A stretch of DNA of 64,000 bases from Ptiloglossa arizonensis (taxonomy: Eukaryota > Arthropoda > Insecta > Hymenoptera > Colletidae): assembly GCF_051014685.1 (NCBI RefSeq), contig NC_135058.1:8904811-8968810 (forward strand). Direction: 5' to 3'. The translations under genes were made by a program, and so were the position numbers. This document shows positions 47,940 through 60,770 of the stretch, in pieces; positions within the stretch are counted from its first letter, which is position 1, and each line of letters begins with the position of its first letter. The notes beneath the pieces are model-generated. The model was not told the origin of the DNA, ran no database searches, and saw only the letters and a list, made by a program, of their open reading frames with translations.

Positions 47940-50900
47940 GGTGTGCGCATGTGCGCAAGCTCGCGTCCGTGTGTACACCTATACCGCGGTACCTCCTTGC
48001 CAAGTGCCTTCACGCATTATTCGAGGCGAACGTGCACGAAATACTTATGTACTCGCACATTCCGTTCGGTAGGCGCTCACAGGCGCGCGCGCGCGCCCGC
48101 GCGCGGTGGACCGTGCGTCGATGTACGCCTATGCGCGTACGCGCGCACACGGGGCCGAGCCGCCGCTTTCCTCCTTTTTTTTTTCTTAGAGGCAGTTCGA
48201 TTTATAAAGCCGTGACTAACGAGCCGTGAAAATCGTGGACGGTCCTCCGTCGTATCGGACGCCGACGTGTTCTCCTTCGCTTCTCCTTCCTCTTCTTTTC
48301 CTTTTTCTCTTTTACCGTCGCTTTCTCGGGCCGCGAGAGCAAAAGAAGTTATCGCCCGATGGCGAATGCACTTAATTGCACGTGTTAATCTACGGTCTCG
48401 GGCAATTATCGTAACCATAAATGTTACGAATAATTAAGATCGGACGCGCGCGGATAAAGCATCGGTACGGAGGAAGGAAATACGAGGTGTGTCCGTTCGT
48501 GGTTCTCGGGCCACCGTAGACCGGGAGGGAGGGAGGGAGGGATGGAACAAGAGGGAACGTACTAATTACCCGTTACGGGAATTCGTGGAGCCGATCGAAA
48601 CTCTCGTTTAACGAGTCCTCAAACTGCCGCGAAAGGAATCGCCTTTCCGCCGCTTCATTGTGAGGTTAATACTAGAAGCGATTCGGGCTCACGAGCGGTG
48701 GATTAACCACCGGGGGAAACGATCGGGGAATAAATGCTGGAACGAGATTGCCAGGGCCACGTACGTAAAGGAGACGGGGTCCTTTCGAAGGAGTTAAAAG
48801 GAGGAGCGAGAAACGACGGAGGTAATTTGAGAGTTATTTAAACGAGGACCCGAGCGAACCGCAGGGGGGAGGCCAGGACAGAAAGAGAGACAGAGAGAGA
48901 GAGAGTGGAGCTCGTAGAAGCCAGAGTTCCATTCCACTTGGAAACGCATGCAGACGTAAACACAATCGCCCTTGCACAATGGGTTATGTTCCGAACACTC
49001 GAGGACCCCTTGTAGCTCGGTTAAAACGGACAGTCTCTGAGAAATCTCGAGGAGGACGGAACGAAAACGCTTTTGCGCTCGCCGGGCTATCTATAGAGGG
49101 CGCTGCCAGAAGATAAATAATTCGGCCGGGAAGCGTTACGGGTAGACAAACAGGGGAGGGCTCGAATGTCTCGCGAAACGCGAGCGACGAAAGAAACGAG
49201 CCGCGGTACCGGTGCAACGACACCGTTCGAACAAATTTCCACGATGCCGGTGGATATTTATCGGGAGGGGTAAGGGGGAAGGAGGGAGAACGTTTTCACG
49301 CCGCGTTCTAAAATCGAACGGAGAATCGAAGTTCCGTCGATTCGAGAACGCCGGAATTTTCAACGTGTTTTACGACTCGCAAGTGGTTTCCTGTACATAA
49401 ATTTCACCGTTGTTCGTCCGTACTCCGTTCTCGCACGGGGATGAATTATAACGGCGAAATTTCCGCGTTAAACGTTTATTGTAAATCTCGATTCTCGTTG
49501 TACCTCTTCGAAAGGGGGGACGTGAAATTTTCTTGGATTGGAAACTCGAGTAACGACGAAACTGGATAATCAACGTTGCGTCGAAAAGAGAGGTAATTAC
49601 AACGAACAAAGTTGACACTAGAACTTTCCAAGGGATTTTACCTGTTTGGAACTTCTTTTTAAAATTACTCGATTATCAACGGTGTCTTTGCCGTTCAATG
49701 TTCTTAAACAATTATTAAAATAGACGATTAACAACACTCGTCTATTAATTCCCCTTTCCCCGGTCTAACTTCAAAGACGCTAACCCGATACGAGCCAAAC
49801 AGAAATCTATTCACCGTGTTTGGTCCCGGTGTTAATAAACAAACGAGACCGTACGAACGGACACACTTCGTAACGCAACGATGTTACGTAAATCGCGCGG
49901 GAAGAATGAAATTACGGGTCCTTAATTGCGCACGTAACGAGTTATCGATCGTTCTTCTTTACGAGACAAACCGAACGGAACATACTAAACGGCAACGAAA
50001 CGGTACACGTTTAACCAACCGCTCGGAATCCGAACGTAAAACGCACCGTTAGCCGGACGAATGGAAATATGAATACAAATACCGAAACTAGGATCCGCGT
50101 ACGGTAGGCAGATTACAGATCCGTTGAATTAACTCCGGTATTACGAATGGGGACGAGCGAACGAGCAGAACCGGCACGGAATAATTGAAAAACGTTATAA
50201 ACAAGGTTCGTGCGTTAAAAAAAAATTTTTTTTTAAGGTACGTACGCGTAAAAAAAAAAGAGAAAAAAATTTAGAAAAAAGAAGATACTGAGAGGGGTGG
50301 TACGCGCCGTGGGATTTCGATTAGGATGTTCCTCGTTGGAACAGAAGACAGAACAGTGGGGTGGCAAAGTAACCACGAGGGTCCACGGTTAAAGCACTCC
50401 ACGCAGCCCTTCCTCCGGCCCTCCTTTGCTCTCCCAGTGGACCAATTTACGGCACCCCGAGGACTCCGGGTATTACGCTTCACGCTCGGGGGTTCGTTTC
50501 TGGCCATTGTTGCGCCAGTCAGGGGATTATTTCGGCAACGGGAGGGGAGGGGGTCGGGTTTGGCGCGGGTTGGGTCGCTTTCCAGTTGCAGTCGTTCGCC
50601 TCTTTCGCTCAGCTACCCCCGGATTATACGTTTCCCCGAGCACCTGCAGCTAAACTGTGCGTCCCGCCTGGCCTTTTTTCGAAAGTGAGAAAGTAAGAGG
50701 CGAGAGAAACCGAACGGGGATGGGGATCCCCGGCGGGCAATCGCTTCTGATTAATTCGCGTCGATATCGGAGGAAAACCGTTTAAACGTAATAAGCTACT
50801 GCCGAGAGAGCGAGTGAGCGAGTTAGAGAGAGTGAGAGGACCTCGGACCTCCGTATTCCCCGGCTATTGTCGATCGAGTATCGGGACCCATTAGGAACTC

Positions 50901-53780
50901 TTACAAATGGCAATTATAAACGGGAAACCGCCGATAAAGACGACCGACCGTTCGGTCGATTTAATTATCCTCGCTTTATCGAGGAGAAAACTAGGCAAGT
51001 GTGCGCTGGTAAATCGAACGGACCAGTCTCCTTCTTATCGGTATCCATTTCGAGGGCCAAAGACAGCGCGCGACCCTGTACCGAGAGAATCGTCTTTTCA
51101 TGCTCTCCTGAAACTTCTTATCGGAAGCGAACCGAGCTCTTCCTTTTTCGTTCCTTTTTTTTCTCTCTCTCTCTCTCTTCTTTCTTTTTTTTGCGCTTTA
51201 CGGGCACTTCGATACGTTTTCCCTCCCCGATACGACGCTCCCTTTTTATCGACCAGATTTTTACGGTTGTACGACGCTCCGTGTACAATAATACACGAGG
51301 AGCGGCCGTAAGTGAATCTCGAGGGCGCCGGTTGAGCGACAGTAATGGAAGAGACAATATGTCGCGTCAACTGGGAAAGCAATTCGCACCCCAGGTGCCG
51401 GATAAACGTATAGGAAGATCAAATTTGGCCGTGCTCCATCGGGTTCGGGCACACAGACACGATGCCTGCTGCCTCTCGCTCTCGTACAGCGCACGTCGCG
51501 CGGAACCATTTCTTCCGGTCGTCGTGTTCCTTTAGTCTGGCCAATTGTACCGGATTAAGTAATAAGCTCGCGCAGATTTCACAGCGAGATCGTATCTCGT
51601 TCTCCACCTCCTCTGTAACAGTGTTCGAGTTACGCGCGCGCGTTACGTTCGCGTCGAGTTTTTCGTTCTCGCGTGACTCGAAAATGTACGTTCGATTTTC
51701 TAGCGTACGTATCGTTCGACGAATCGTGTGTTCCAAGGGCTGGAAATAAATTGGAAACAAGGCGAACACGTACCGATCAATTATCGACACTCTTTTCGAC
51801 GATCGTCGATTCGAACGGTGATGAAAAATGATGCGCATTAAATTTTGCCCGCGTTACAGTACGGGGAGATACAGAGCGCGCGTTTTAAACTATACGTTTT
51901 ACTTATTTTTTCTTTTTCAAAGAAATGGTTCATTTTTTCATTCTTGAAGAGTACTCGAGTCACCGAAAAGTATAAAAGAATAGAATAATCGTTTCTTTGA
52001 CCTTAACCGGCGAAACATACAATACGTAAACGAAATTGTGTGCGATAAAAAGGGGACAACCACCGCGTGGTGATAATTTATCGAAAATAGAAAATAAACG
52101 CTCTTGACAAAATGTTAACAATCGTGTTAATGCCATCGTTTTTCTTTGCTCGTCAAACACGAGTTTGCGACGAACTGTTTACAGACAAAGATCGGTCCCG
52201 ATAAGAAAAAAAATGAATGTCGGTCGAGACAAAAGATCGCGTGTACAATAAGAACGAATATAAATATAAAACAGTAATACGCGTGGGGGAGGGGGTGTGT
52301 GGTGTGGGGGAACGAATAGAAATTAAAACAATCGGTTCCCCTCGCGATCCTTTTCTCTTTCGCCGGTGAACGAGAAGCAGCAGCGTGTAATTACCGCGAG
52401 CGGGAGCACGAGGATCGCGATTCCACTCGGCCAGGAAACGTATAATGGGAGTATAATGCGTGAAATTTACCGGGCGCATCAGCATAATGGACGACGTGAC
52501 GCTCAAGATATCACTGTGATTCTGTATTTCCGTGCCGACAGCGCGACTCGATTTGCCTGGTCTCGCTCGTCTCGCCGTGTGCCGCCCTCCCTCCCTCCCT
52601 CCCGCTTGCATGCTTCAACAACGCATTACCGTGTGCGCCGCGCCAGACGGCTTCGAAGCTTAAAATCGACCGATTATCGTTCCCGTTCCTCGAAAACGTT
52701 TCCCATTGTCACGCTCCGAGCTTCTTTCGTTCGTGGAATTCGAGAATTTTATTCCCGCTGCGCTCTCGGCTAACCCGACCCGAAGCTCGCCGAAAGAGAA
52801 CGACGAACCCGCGACACGGAGGTGGCGGCGGTGGTGGGGGGAACTCGGGTCGGGCGGACGGGCTCGATATCGAATCGAGATTTCCAAAGTTTTTTCAGCT
52901 GTGCACACGCGAAACTGCATTTACGCAAAGCATCGGGGCAAACGGGCCGATTAAACGTATCAATATTTGCTGAATCAGAGCCCGATGCGAGCGCGCACCG
53001 CCACGGTTCGTAGAAAGGTTATGATCGCCTAGTTAAAATCGCGGCGTACGATGTGTACGCGTGTTTAGCCACCAGCGGCTCCGCCGGAACCGTTTTCCAT
53101 CCTCGTTCGTCGGTCTCTCTTCGCTACTTCACGGCACTCGACGGAGCCACCCTTTTCCACAACATTGTCACCGCCTTTCGAGGGGAATACAGAGCCACGA
53201 CTCTTTCGCCGGCGAGTTCTTTTTTTTTCTTTCTTTTTTTTTCCCTTCTTTCATTCTTTTTTCGTTGCTTCCTCTATCTCGTTCCGTTCGCCCTGTTTCT
53301 CGCTCTCCTTTCTCCCCGTTGCTCACCACGTGCTACAATATCGCCGGGCCGCATCCGGTGTAACGCCTGTTATTAGGGATGGGCCAGATGAAGCTTTCAT
53401 TATTCTATCCGAGGGTCCCTTTCGTCCGACAACACACCGTTATAACAGAGAGTAATGGGTGATTTTTTGCTTTCGTATCTAATTATTATTATTATCGGCC
53501 CGAGGTGGATATAATGGCAACGGGAATAATGTAACTCTTCCCATGAACACTGCCTTTACCTTTCAGCGTCGTCTTAAACACGAAAACACCGCGTACGGTA
53601 CTAATGCACACTCACGCGCATTAGAAGAAATATATTACATATATATACATGTATATCTATTAGACACGGCGAATACCAGCGGTACCCGCACTTTTTCTCC
53701 TCGACGGAGGAAAATGCACGGTTACTTTGTTCATTGACCCGGTAGGATTTAAGAAACACGAAACACGGCGTGAAACTACG
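47940..53780. other. gro: intron segment without recognised gene
   Basis: CpG-rich and AT-rich patches alternate. A (GGGA)n run is at 48522-48541, a (CCCT)n run at 52585-52603 and a G-rich tract at 52284-52311. A TAAT-rich patch lies at 48360-48445. The 222-codon plus frame at 50867-51535 contains a Ser/Phe low-complexity core and no domain. Confidence 0.45.
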
Positions 53781-53790
53781 CTACGACGTA

Positions 53791-53816
53791 TATGTATATA
53801 TATATATATATATATA
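53791..53816. repeat. (TA)n microsatellite
   Basis: About 26 bases of TA following TATGTATA, 1 kb from the groucho start exon. Confidence 0.9.
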
Positions 53817-54844
53817 GAAGAGTAGGGTCAATCCGAAGATAGTTGCGGTTACATGGTTACAACGAGCGAGACGCTTTAATCGCAGCGGCTATTAAGGACC
53901 AGACATGAAATCCGTGGCCCGAAGCAAAGGACGCGTAGAAGAAAAAAAAGAAAAAGTAGGAGTGGGGGGGCAGAGGACTGGCAGAGCTCATCTCCTTCGA
54001 TTCACGGATCAATAGGTTCGCCGCGACCGAGACGAAGTGCCTTTTGCACGGTCCGGAGCTAACCTCGAATTCGTGACGGGTTAGCGAGCGCGACGCGACG
54101 CGACGCTTTGGCGCGCCTCGATATCTCGAAATCTCGAAACGAGTCGAGGTACACGTATGCGCACGGTGCCAGAGGCACGTGTATCCGACACGTATACACA
54201 AGCCCGTACGTGTAACCTACGCGCGAACCATGATAAATGTGTGTACCGCGACGCACGTGACCGCATTAGCAGCAAACCGAGGAGGGTACCAAGAAACCGC
54301 CGTACGTATTATTATCGCATTCGGTAACCGCGTACTGCGAGTTTCTATTTTGATCGAATGTTTTGACGTGCGTTCCATCGACAAGGGTAAAACACGCGCG
54401 ATCTTGTTTCACGAGCGTCGCGCGTTCGAGAAACTCTACGAGAAGTAATCCGATAGACGGTCGAAAGGTGTTACACTGGTTTCTACGCCACTGAACGTGA
54501 TCAGAATTGCGAGCATATGCGAGAGTCCTTACACGTTGAAACTCGAGCCAAGTCTAGCTCCGGGTGAGATCGCCTTACGAGGTACAAATCGCTCAAACCG
54601 CGTAACAAAGGCGTAATGCTCCGAGAATCGCGCGTCGAAGAGTAAAACGTTGCTCCGAAAGTTACGACAACACTTGGAGTAACCGTTGTCGCCGAACACG
54701 GTCGATCCAACATTTTTCGAGACCGTTTCGACGACGACGGAACCGTCGAATTTGTTCAGGAGCGTACGACGGACAAAGCGCGGGGCAAATACACACGGAG
54801 AAATAGTGGAAAAAAAAAATATGGAAGGAAATAATTTGACTCAC

Positions 54845-54904
54845 CGGATGCCTGGCAGCGGCGGCAGCCACAGCAGCGGCATTGATTCCGGCGCTGGGAT
54901 ACAT
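54845..54904 (-). CDS. gro: groucho exon with start codon (N-terminal 20 codons)
   Basis: Seen: the minus-strand ATG at 54904 opens a 20-codon reading MYPSAGINAAAVAAAAARHP, followed at once by a GTGAGT donor at 54844-54839. Known: Groucho/TLE proteins begin with a short peptide (MYPSPVRHP in Drosophila, MFPQSRHP in human TLE1), and in TLE1 the first coding exon also ends after Arg-His-Pro in phase 0. The protein is a nuclear co-repressor recruited by Hairy/E(spl), Runt, Engrailed and TCF-type factors. Odd: about eleven extra, mostly alanine, residues lie between the MYPS start and RHP. The exon may extend 5' to 54924 or 54913, because a T-rich stretch ending in TTATTAG, and a second CCAG, precede the ATG; 9-20 bases of 5' UTR would then be in this exon. 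It joins the exon at 2296-2393 in phase 0. Identity is sure; the exact 5' end of the exon is not. Confidence 0.9.
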
Positions 54905-54924
54905 GATTCCTCTCTGGTTTCGAA

Positions 54925-54945
54925 CTAATAAAAAATAGAAACACC
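54925..54945 (-). other. gro: candidate 3' splice site of a groucho 5' UTR intron
   Basis: On the minus strand a T-rich run leads to TTATTAG, with AG at 54926-54925, followed after 20 bases by the groucho ATG. Polypyrimidine content and distance are acceptable for an insect acceptor. If used, the leader is spliced and the transcription start lies further right. An alternative AG at 54915-54914 would shorten the exon by 11 bases. No branch point stands out. Confidence 0.4.
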
Positions 54946-56975
54946 GTCGTATGTGTTCTCAAATCACGCGAACGATACACTTCATGTCACGCGGCACACC
55001 AACGACAACAAATAACAACAACAACAACGACGACGACGATAAACAAAACACCGATTCAAATCGCCCGCGTGGGCTACGAGAACGACCGACCCTTCCGACG
55101 GCTCTGTCTGCGATTCTGTCGACGCGATTCGATCGAGAAGGTCCCCGCCTCGGATGCACGACGATGATCCATCGGTGTGTTTGCCATCCGCCACTACCGC
55201 ATTCTCATCGGAAATAATATCACCGTTTCGAACGATAACTCGTATCACCACTTATTTCTATCGCTGGTTACGTTCATCGAGGTTATATATGACACCGACG
55301 CCAGCCACGAAGAATCCCGTTGGGCACGAAGAGCGTGGCGTGCCCTTTTTACGGTCGGTAAAACAGAGCGATAACCACCGCGTTAAGAATTCGCCACGAA
55401 GACTCGTTTTCTTTGCATCGAACCGAACAAGAGAACTCTCTACCTCCTTCCACGGCTTCACTTCCTCAACGTGGATACACCATTGCACAAAGACACTGCA
55501 CTTAGTTGTTTACGACCCAAACGGTGGCCCGCCGCCACTTTGAGGTTAAGTTTACCAACACTAGCACCGCACACGTCCTTCCGTTGGTACGCGAGAGCTT
55601 TTCTGGTATCGAGGGACGCGCGTCCGAAAATCGAAACGCGAGCACCGACCCAAAGTAACCGGCGAACGCAACGCGAAAGCGAGCTCGGAAACGTTAAACG
55701 CGCGGACGAACAGCAAGAACAAACCTCTCTCTACAGCGGCCTCGGAGCGACTGATGGACGAGCAAGTGGTGGGGATGGTATCCCCTCCAGAGCAATCTTT
55801 CTATTCCCCCACCCTAACAGGCCGTTACTCCACAGTTAAACCCGCCAAGCACCCCCTCGAATGTCTCTCCTCGTTCCCGACGCTCGTATTAACCGGCGCG
55901 ATAGCTCCTTCACAATTAAGTCGCGTTACGTAAGGGTCTCGAAAAGGCGAGCACGAAAATCACGGCTCGTTAAAACGTCGGTACGTCCTTCCTCTTTCTC
56001 CCTCCTCGTTCTTTCTCGCTTTTTGCTTTCTGGCACTCTCTATTTCATAGCACCTGTCCTATCGTATACTCGATCTGCTTTATCGACTAGCGATGAGGCT
56101 CGGATACGTCCATCGTGATTTCGGCACGCCGTTGACACGACGAGTGACCGGAGCATGCCTTCAGGGCCGTTTTAGTTGACCGTAATTAATCTGGTTTGAA
56201 ACGAACGGTTATATTCGCGTTAAGCATGGCGCAATCAAACGATACATCGATTCTATTATATACGGGACCGACACGGTATGTTTACCATTCGGCTCGTTCG
56301 TCCACCGACCCTCTCCTCACCCCTCCCCGCTCCTCTCCCTCGCTCTTTATATACATTATTTTATTGGCAGTTTTTTTCATTACTCCGTATTAACGTTGCA
56401 AAATTTTCTGGCGGTGAACATTATTTCTGTACTAATGGGAGATGACTCAACAGGCTCATTTATCAACGTTGATTGCGTTCGTTTTTTCCATTCCTCCGGA
56501 GCTATTATCGCTGATACCACGGTTAACGAGTGTGTGCAAATAATGTTTGTTGACTACATTCAACTACCTTTGGAATCTAGACGATTCAAAGTATCAATCT
56601 CGAGGAACAACCAGTGACTAAGGGAACGGTTCTTGGAATACTTTTTTCGTGCTGGCCCCATTATCTCTCCGCTGGTACTCCGCTTTAGCAGATACGATTG
56701 AGAGAGATACATCGTTACCCCTGGGCGATATCGTAACGCGAATCGTGTATTCCACGAGTGTATACGTCCGGCGATTTTTGCAAGTTGAAGCACGAAGATT
56801 CCGAACCCCGAAACTTTTCGGTCCCGCAGATACGGTCGAATAAACGAGAGGACAACACGGCGTGCCATGCATACGCGTAGGTATTAGTTGCTTCTCCCGG
56901 TTCGCTCAACGTGTGCAAACAAATCGAAAGTTTTTCGCAAAATGGCCGTCACCGGGCTGACACGGATGTCCGCAT

Positions 56976-56978
<3 letters not shown>

Positions 56979-57009
<31 letters not shown>

Positions 57010-57028
57010 CCCCTTTCTCTCTCTCTCC

Positions 57029-57079
<51 letters not shown>
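56979..57079. repeat. CT/GA microsatellite upstream of groucho
   Basis: About 100 bases of near-pure CT on the plus strand (GA on the groucho strand) with a few interruptions. It lies 2.1 kb upstream of the start codon, between two GCCAT-containing Pho/YY1-like motifs. GAGA-factor-type proteins bind such tracts, but GA microsatellites are also common in the rest of this window, so function is only possible. Confidence 0.9.
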
Positions 57080-57080
<1 letters not shown>

Positions 57081-60000
57081 CCGTTCCCTCCCAACCGCCC
57101 GTCGACTGGCTGCCTCTCTCGCCACTCGTGATTTCCCTCACTTCCCATACCACCGCAAATATGGCGCCTCCACCCGTTTTCCCAACCCCTACAACGTGCC
57201 TGTATAAAGCGAGAGCGAGAGAGAAGGCGAGTTGTGGATGGAATACGTACACGCGCATCCAGTGCGATTGTGTCCGAGTATCCGTGTGTAGCGAGTACGA
57301 TCCTATGCGTGTGGCAAGGGGGTGCCCCTATGTGAATATCGCGCAGCACACAGTCCCAAGCAGTTTCCTACTTGATTGCCGCTATCGTCCGCTCGCTTCG
57401 TAAAGGAACTGCTCCGCGCGGAGTGTCGCTGCCGCCTCGACCAACCGGAGCGGCCCTCGCCGCGACTTCGCCAATCGGCGGGTGCGGTGCCCCACCACCG
57501 ATTCCGACCGCCGCAAAGAGTCGAATGAAAGCTCGACCTCGGCCAATGAGAGCGATACTTTTTGAGCTGACGCCGGTGCGTTGTATCCGCGCGGAGCGTC
57601 GCTCGAGCCCCACGGATGTTCCTATACGGAATGAAGGTGCTACGCGAAGCCGCAGCGAAACATGAAAAATAGGGGGCTACATGAGGAAAAACACGGACCG
57701 GGTAGGAAGGAGGAGGGCTCTGCGGGATGGATCCTACGAACCGAGACACCAACGGCTGGCGCAGTCGTGGTTGTGCGGGGCAGCCAAGAGGGAGGGAACA
57801 GTGAGGATAGAGGCCGAGGATGAGAATGGAAAAGTAACATAACGAAACGTCGATCCCATTACCTGGAGCTCTCTCGCCCTGCCGCCACCGTGCACCGAGC
57901 CCTGCTTTCGACCCTTAATCCAAAGGAGGATTAGAAAACCCCATTGTCATGCTTCGCGGAACGCGGGATGGGATATATACATACATATGTACAGAAAAGC
58001 ACTCCGTACAATTTCTCCCCTCCTTTCGCCGCGGCAGCTTTCGCTCGCACAACGGAGGCGGCGGTGCAGGACCCTCCTAATGAAATAAATACGTGACGTG
58101 CCGTAGCGACGATGCGACGGTAGTTCTGTTTATCGCCAACCGTGAACTTTTTGTACGATGCACGGAGGAGACGCACTACCCTCTCCCCTGTGGTCCCCTC
58201 GTAGCTACCCCGACCGACCGTCCTCGCTCGTTTCATCGTTTTCCTTCCTTCCTGCGTCCCGTTCTAACCCGTTCCGTCTGGTTCGTTCGCTCTTTATCTT
58301 GTTCCACGGGGCGAAGAAGGAATATAAGGCACTGCCGTGGAGTGTTGGCGAAGCTGTCGGTCGCGCTTGGTCGGCTGCGGTTTATGCGGAGCCGCCTTGC
58401 CTGCCGCCTGCCGCAGCCGGTTTGCGTGTTCGCCCGTGTTCGCTCGGTGGATACGTGTCCTCGGTGCGGCTCGGTGCTCACCGAACGACCATGGACGCTG
58501 AGCTACGGAGAGTAAAGAGGAGAGATCGAGGGAGAAAGGGCGAAGCAGGACGGAGACAAAAGGTACCAGGAGCGAGAGAGACGCGTCCACACCGTCGAAC
58601 ACGAGGGTGAGGGAGACGCCGGCAGGCGGCAGAACCAGTCGCTGCGGTCGCCGCGGCTAACCGCGCCGGTGCTCTCAACCCACGGCGACCTCGACCACCG
58701 CACCTAGAATACGGCCTCTTCCACCGTACTGACAAGCTCTGGCCCCGACTACCGAGAAGCTTGCTTATTTCTTTAATCCAGTCCGCGCGCGAAAATTGTG
58801 TTTATCCTCGAAAAACACCTGAAAACCTTTCCGACTCTTTCTTACGTTTACACGCCCCGTATACCCCTATCGCGAACCTTCCTTCCGCAATTCCACGAAA
58901 ATTCGTCCCGCGATGCATTCCCACGATTACGTTCCTCAACGGGGCTCTCCGATTATTTCCTATTTACGAATCGATCGCGTACGTTCTTCTCTCCGGGGAG
59001 ATCGAACTCTCGAAAGCATTATCCCGAAACGATTGCCACGGAATTAATAAAAAAAAAAGAAATTTATCAAGTTACGGGACTTGGAAACGAACTCTGCACC
59101 GCGACACGACACCACGAAACTTCAAAGCCGCGATGTCTCGAAACTTACCGACCGATCGACTCGAAATTTCAACGAGCATTTCTCACTGGCTCGAAAAGCC
59201 AGCAAACGGAAGAAAACGAATGTTTCCGATCCGAGTGACGTTTTCTCCATTTTGAACATCTTTCGCTCCACAATGTTTCCCGCCCATGGATAAACTAACC
59301 CGTACGATCGATAAGACGTTTAATTCCATCGTATAAACAATTTTCCCAAGATCGTGCACGCAGAACGAAAAATGATTTCGAGAAATTTACCTACGACCAA
59401 ACAATCTCTCACGATACACGGTCACAGATGACCAACAATACCCGTGAGCTTCCTGAAGTTTCTTTCCACTTTCTGTTAAAATTTAAAAATATTCCTGATC
59501 GCGTAACGTTCTTTTCGCTCGTGATACAATTCGAAAATTGTTAACAAAGAAACGATGATTCTCTTCGCGCTGTAAATTTCACTACAGGAAAATGTTTTTC
59601 CAAACGACCTCTAGGAAAGTGTACCGCTACATAATGGGTTAAACGAAAGAGGTAATTTGCACGGATAGGAGCAAACACGTTGATTGGCACGCACGTTTCG
59701 TGATCTATAACGACGATCATTGTATCACCACGAAGAAGTCATTCGCCGCAATGTAAATATTACTCGGGCCGTCGTTGCAGCTCGGGCTCTTCTGTTTGTA
59801 GCCATTGTGCGCGAGAATTTCCTGCTCGGAAAATCGCCGGGGAAAACGTCGAGGAGCTCGTTTAATTAATTATAATTGGCTGAGTGCATTGGGCAACCGC
59901 CTCTTCTGGACCAACGTCCACTTCATCCGCCGCACGAGAGGGAAAGATCTAAGAGCTTGACTTTTGCTTGAATGGGGAGTACGTATATACGTCTCGTCGA

Positions 60001-60224
60001 CTTGAAGAGGATTCGCGAGGATGATCGAGCGCCGCGGGCTGGCCATTAATACATTCGGAAGAGAGCCGCCGCGTTCGAAACGAATCCTCGAAATAACCAA
60101 ACCTCGAATCGCGGCTAATAACGCGTCGTTTGTGTGTATGCCGAGCATCGGTCAAACCGAATCATGGATTTCGAAAAGGAAAAAGAAGAAAAAGAAAAAA
60201 TGGGCAACCGATCCAACGTATTAC

Positions 60225-60770
60225 TCGCTCGGAGAAAATCGAACGATCCAGAGAAACAAACTTTGTTCACTCGATTTTTGTTTCTTTCGCGGATTCGAGC
60301 GATCGAGAAATAAATCTTGTTTAACCGATTTCGATTTTTCGGGGGGAATTTAAACGTGTTACTCGCTCGAAGAAAATTTAAAAATCGAGAAACGAATCTT
60401 GTTTAAACGATTTCTATTTTTTCTCGGTTAGAAATTTATTGTTTGGAAAAATGGAGTGGTCGGGAAAGTAATCTTTTGTTTAACCGATTTCTATTTTTCG
60501 GGGGAATTCGAACGTAGTACTCGCTCGAAGAAAATTTAAAAATCGAGAAACGAATCTTCCTTAACCGATTTCGATTTCTTCTCGCTTACAAACTTATTCG
60601 TCGGAAAAAATCTAACGCTCGAGAAACAAATCTTCTTTAACCGATTTCGATTTCTTCTCAGTTGAAAATTTATTGCTCGTAAAAAATCGAGAAACAAATC
60701 TTCCTAAACCGATTTCGATTTTGTCTCGGTTACAAACTCACCGCTCGTGAAAAATCGACCGATCGATAGA
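60225..60770. repeat. 70-82-bp tandem array with dimeric structure
   Basis: AACCGATTTCGATTT-type landmarks occur at 60323, 60405, 60482, 60563, 60639 and 60708. Units also share ATCGAGAAACRAATCTT and TTCTCGGTTA. A block TTCGGGGG..GTAGTACTCGCTCGAAG occurs only in alternate units (about 60345 and 60500), a 159-base dimer. Confidence 0.85.

Larger units (their letters stand above)
2394..54844 (-). other. gro: groucho intron 1 (52,451 bp, phase 0)
   Basis: The intron runs from the GTGAGT donor at 54844 to the CAG acceptor at 2394. It separates the start codon and N-terminal peptide from the Q domain. No nested protein-coding gene could be recognised on either strand: every frame above about 100 codons is low-complexity, spans a tandem repeat, or resembles nothing I know. 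The content is a patchwork of AT-rich, CpG-rich and simple-sequence DNA with at least ten minisatellite arrays and two or three mobile-element relics. Long first introns of developmental regulators commonly hold enhancers, and alternative promoters inside it are possible, but neither can be shown from the sequence alone. Confidence 0.88.
54905..58100 (-). promoter_or_regulatory. gro: probable 5' UTR and promoter region of groucho
   Basis: This is an inference from position, immediately upstream of the start codon on the minus strand. Seen: a possible splice acceptor (T-rich run then TTATTAG, AG at 54926-54925) ends 20 bases before the ATG, suggesting a separate 5' UTR exon. A (GTC)n/(GTT)n stretch lies at about 55017-55044 on the minus strand. 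A weak TATA-like ATATATAA lies at 55283-55290. A GA tract lies at 56979-57079, with GCCATTTT at 56946-56939 and GCCATATTT at 57165-57157 beside it. CCAAT boxes lie at 57471 and 57543. One donor-like CAG|GTAATG, ending an exon at 57863, could close a 5' UTR exon, as could CG|GTGAGC near 58478. No clear Inr/DPE pair was identified, so the transcription start is not placed. Confidence 0.35.

Noticed and set aside
50867..51535. 222-codon plus-strand frame
   Set aside because: Contains a Ser/Phe-rich core from a TTTCTC tract and no recognisable domain; opposing frames overlap it.
58491..58610. Plus-strand ATG in good context followed by 40 Arg-rich codons
   Set aside because: Composition follows the CpG-rich block, the frame ends quickly, and no conserved protein or convincing donor in frame was recognised.
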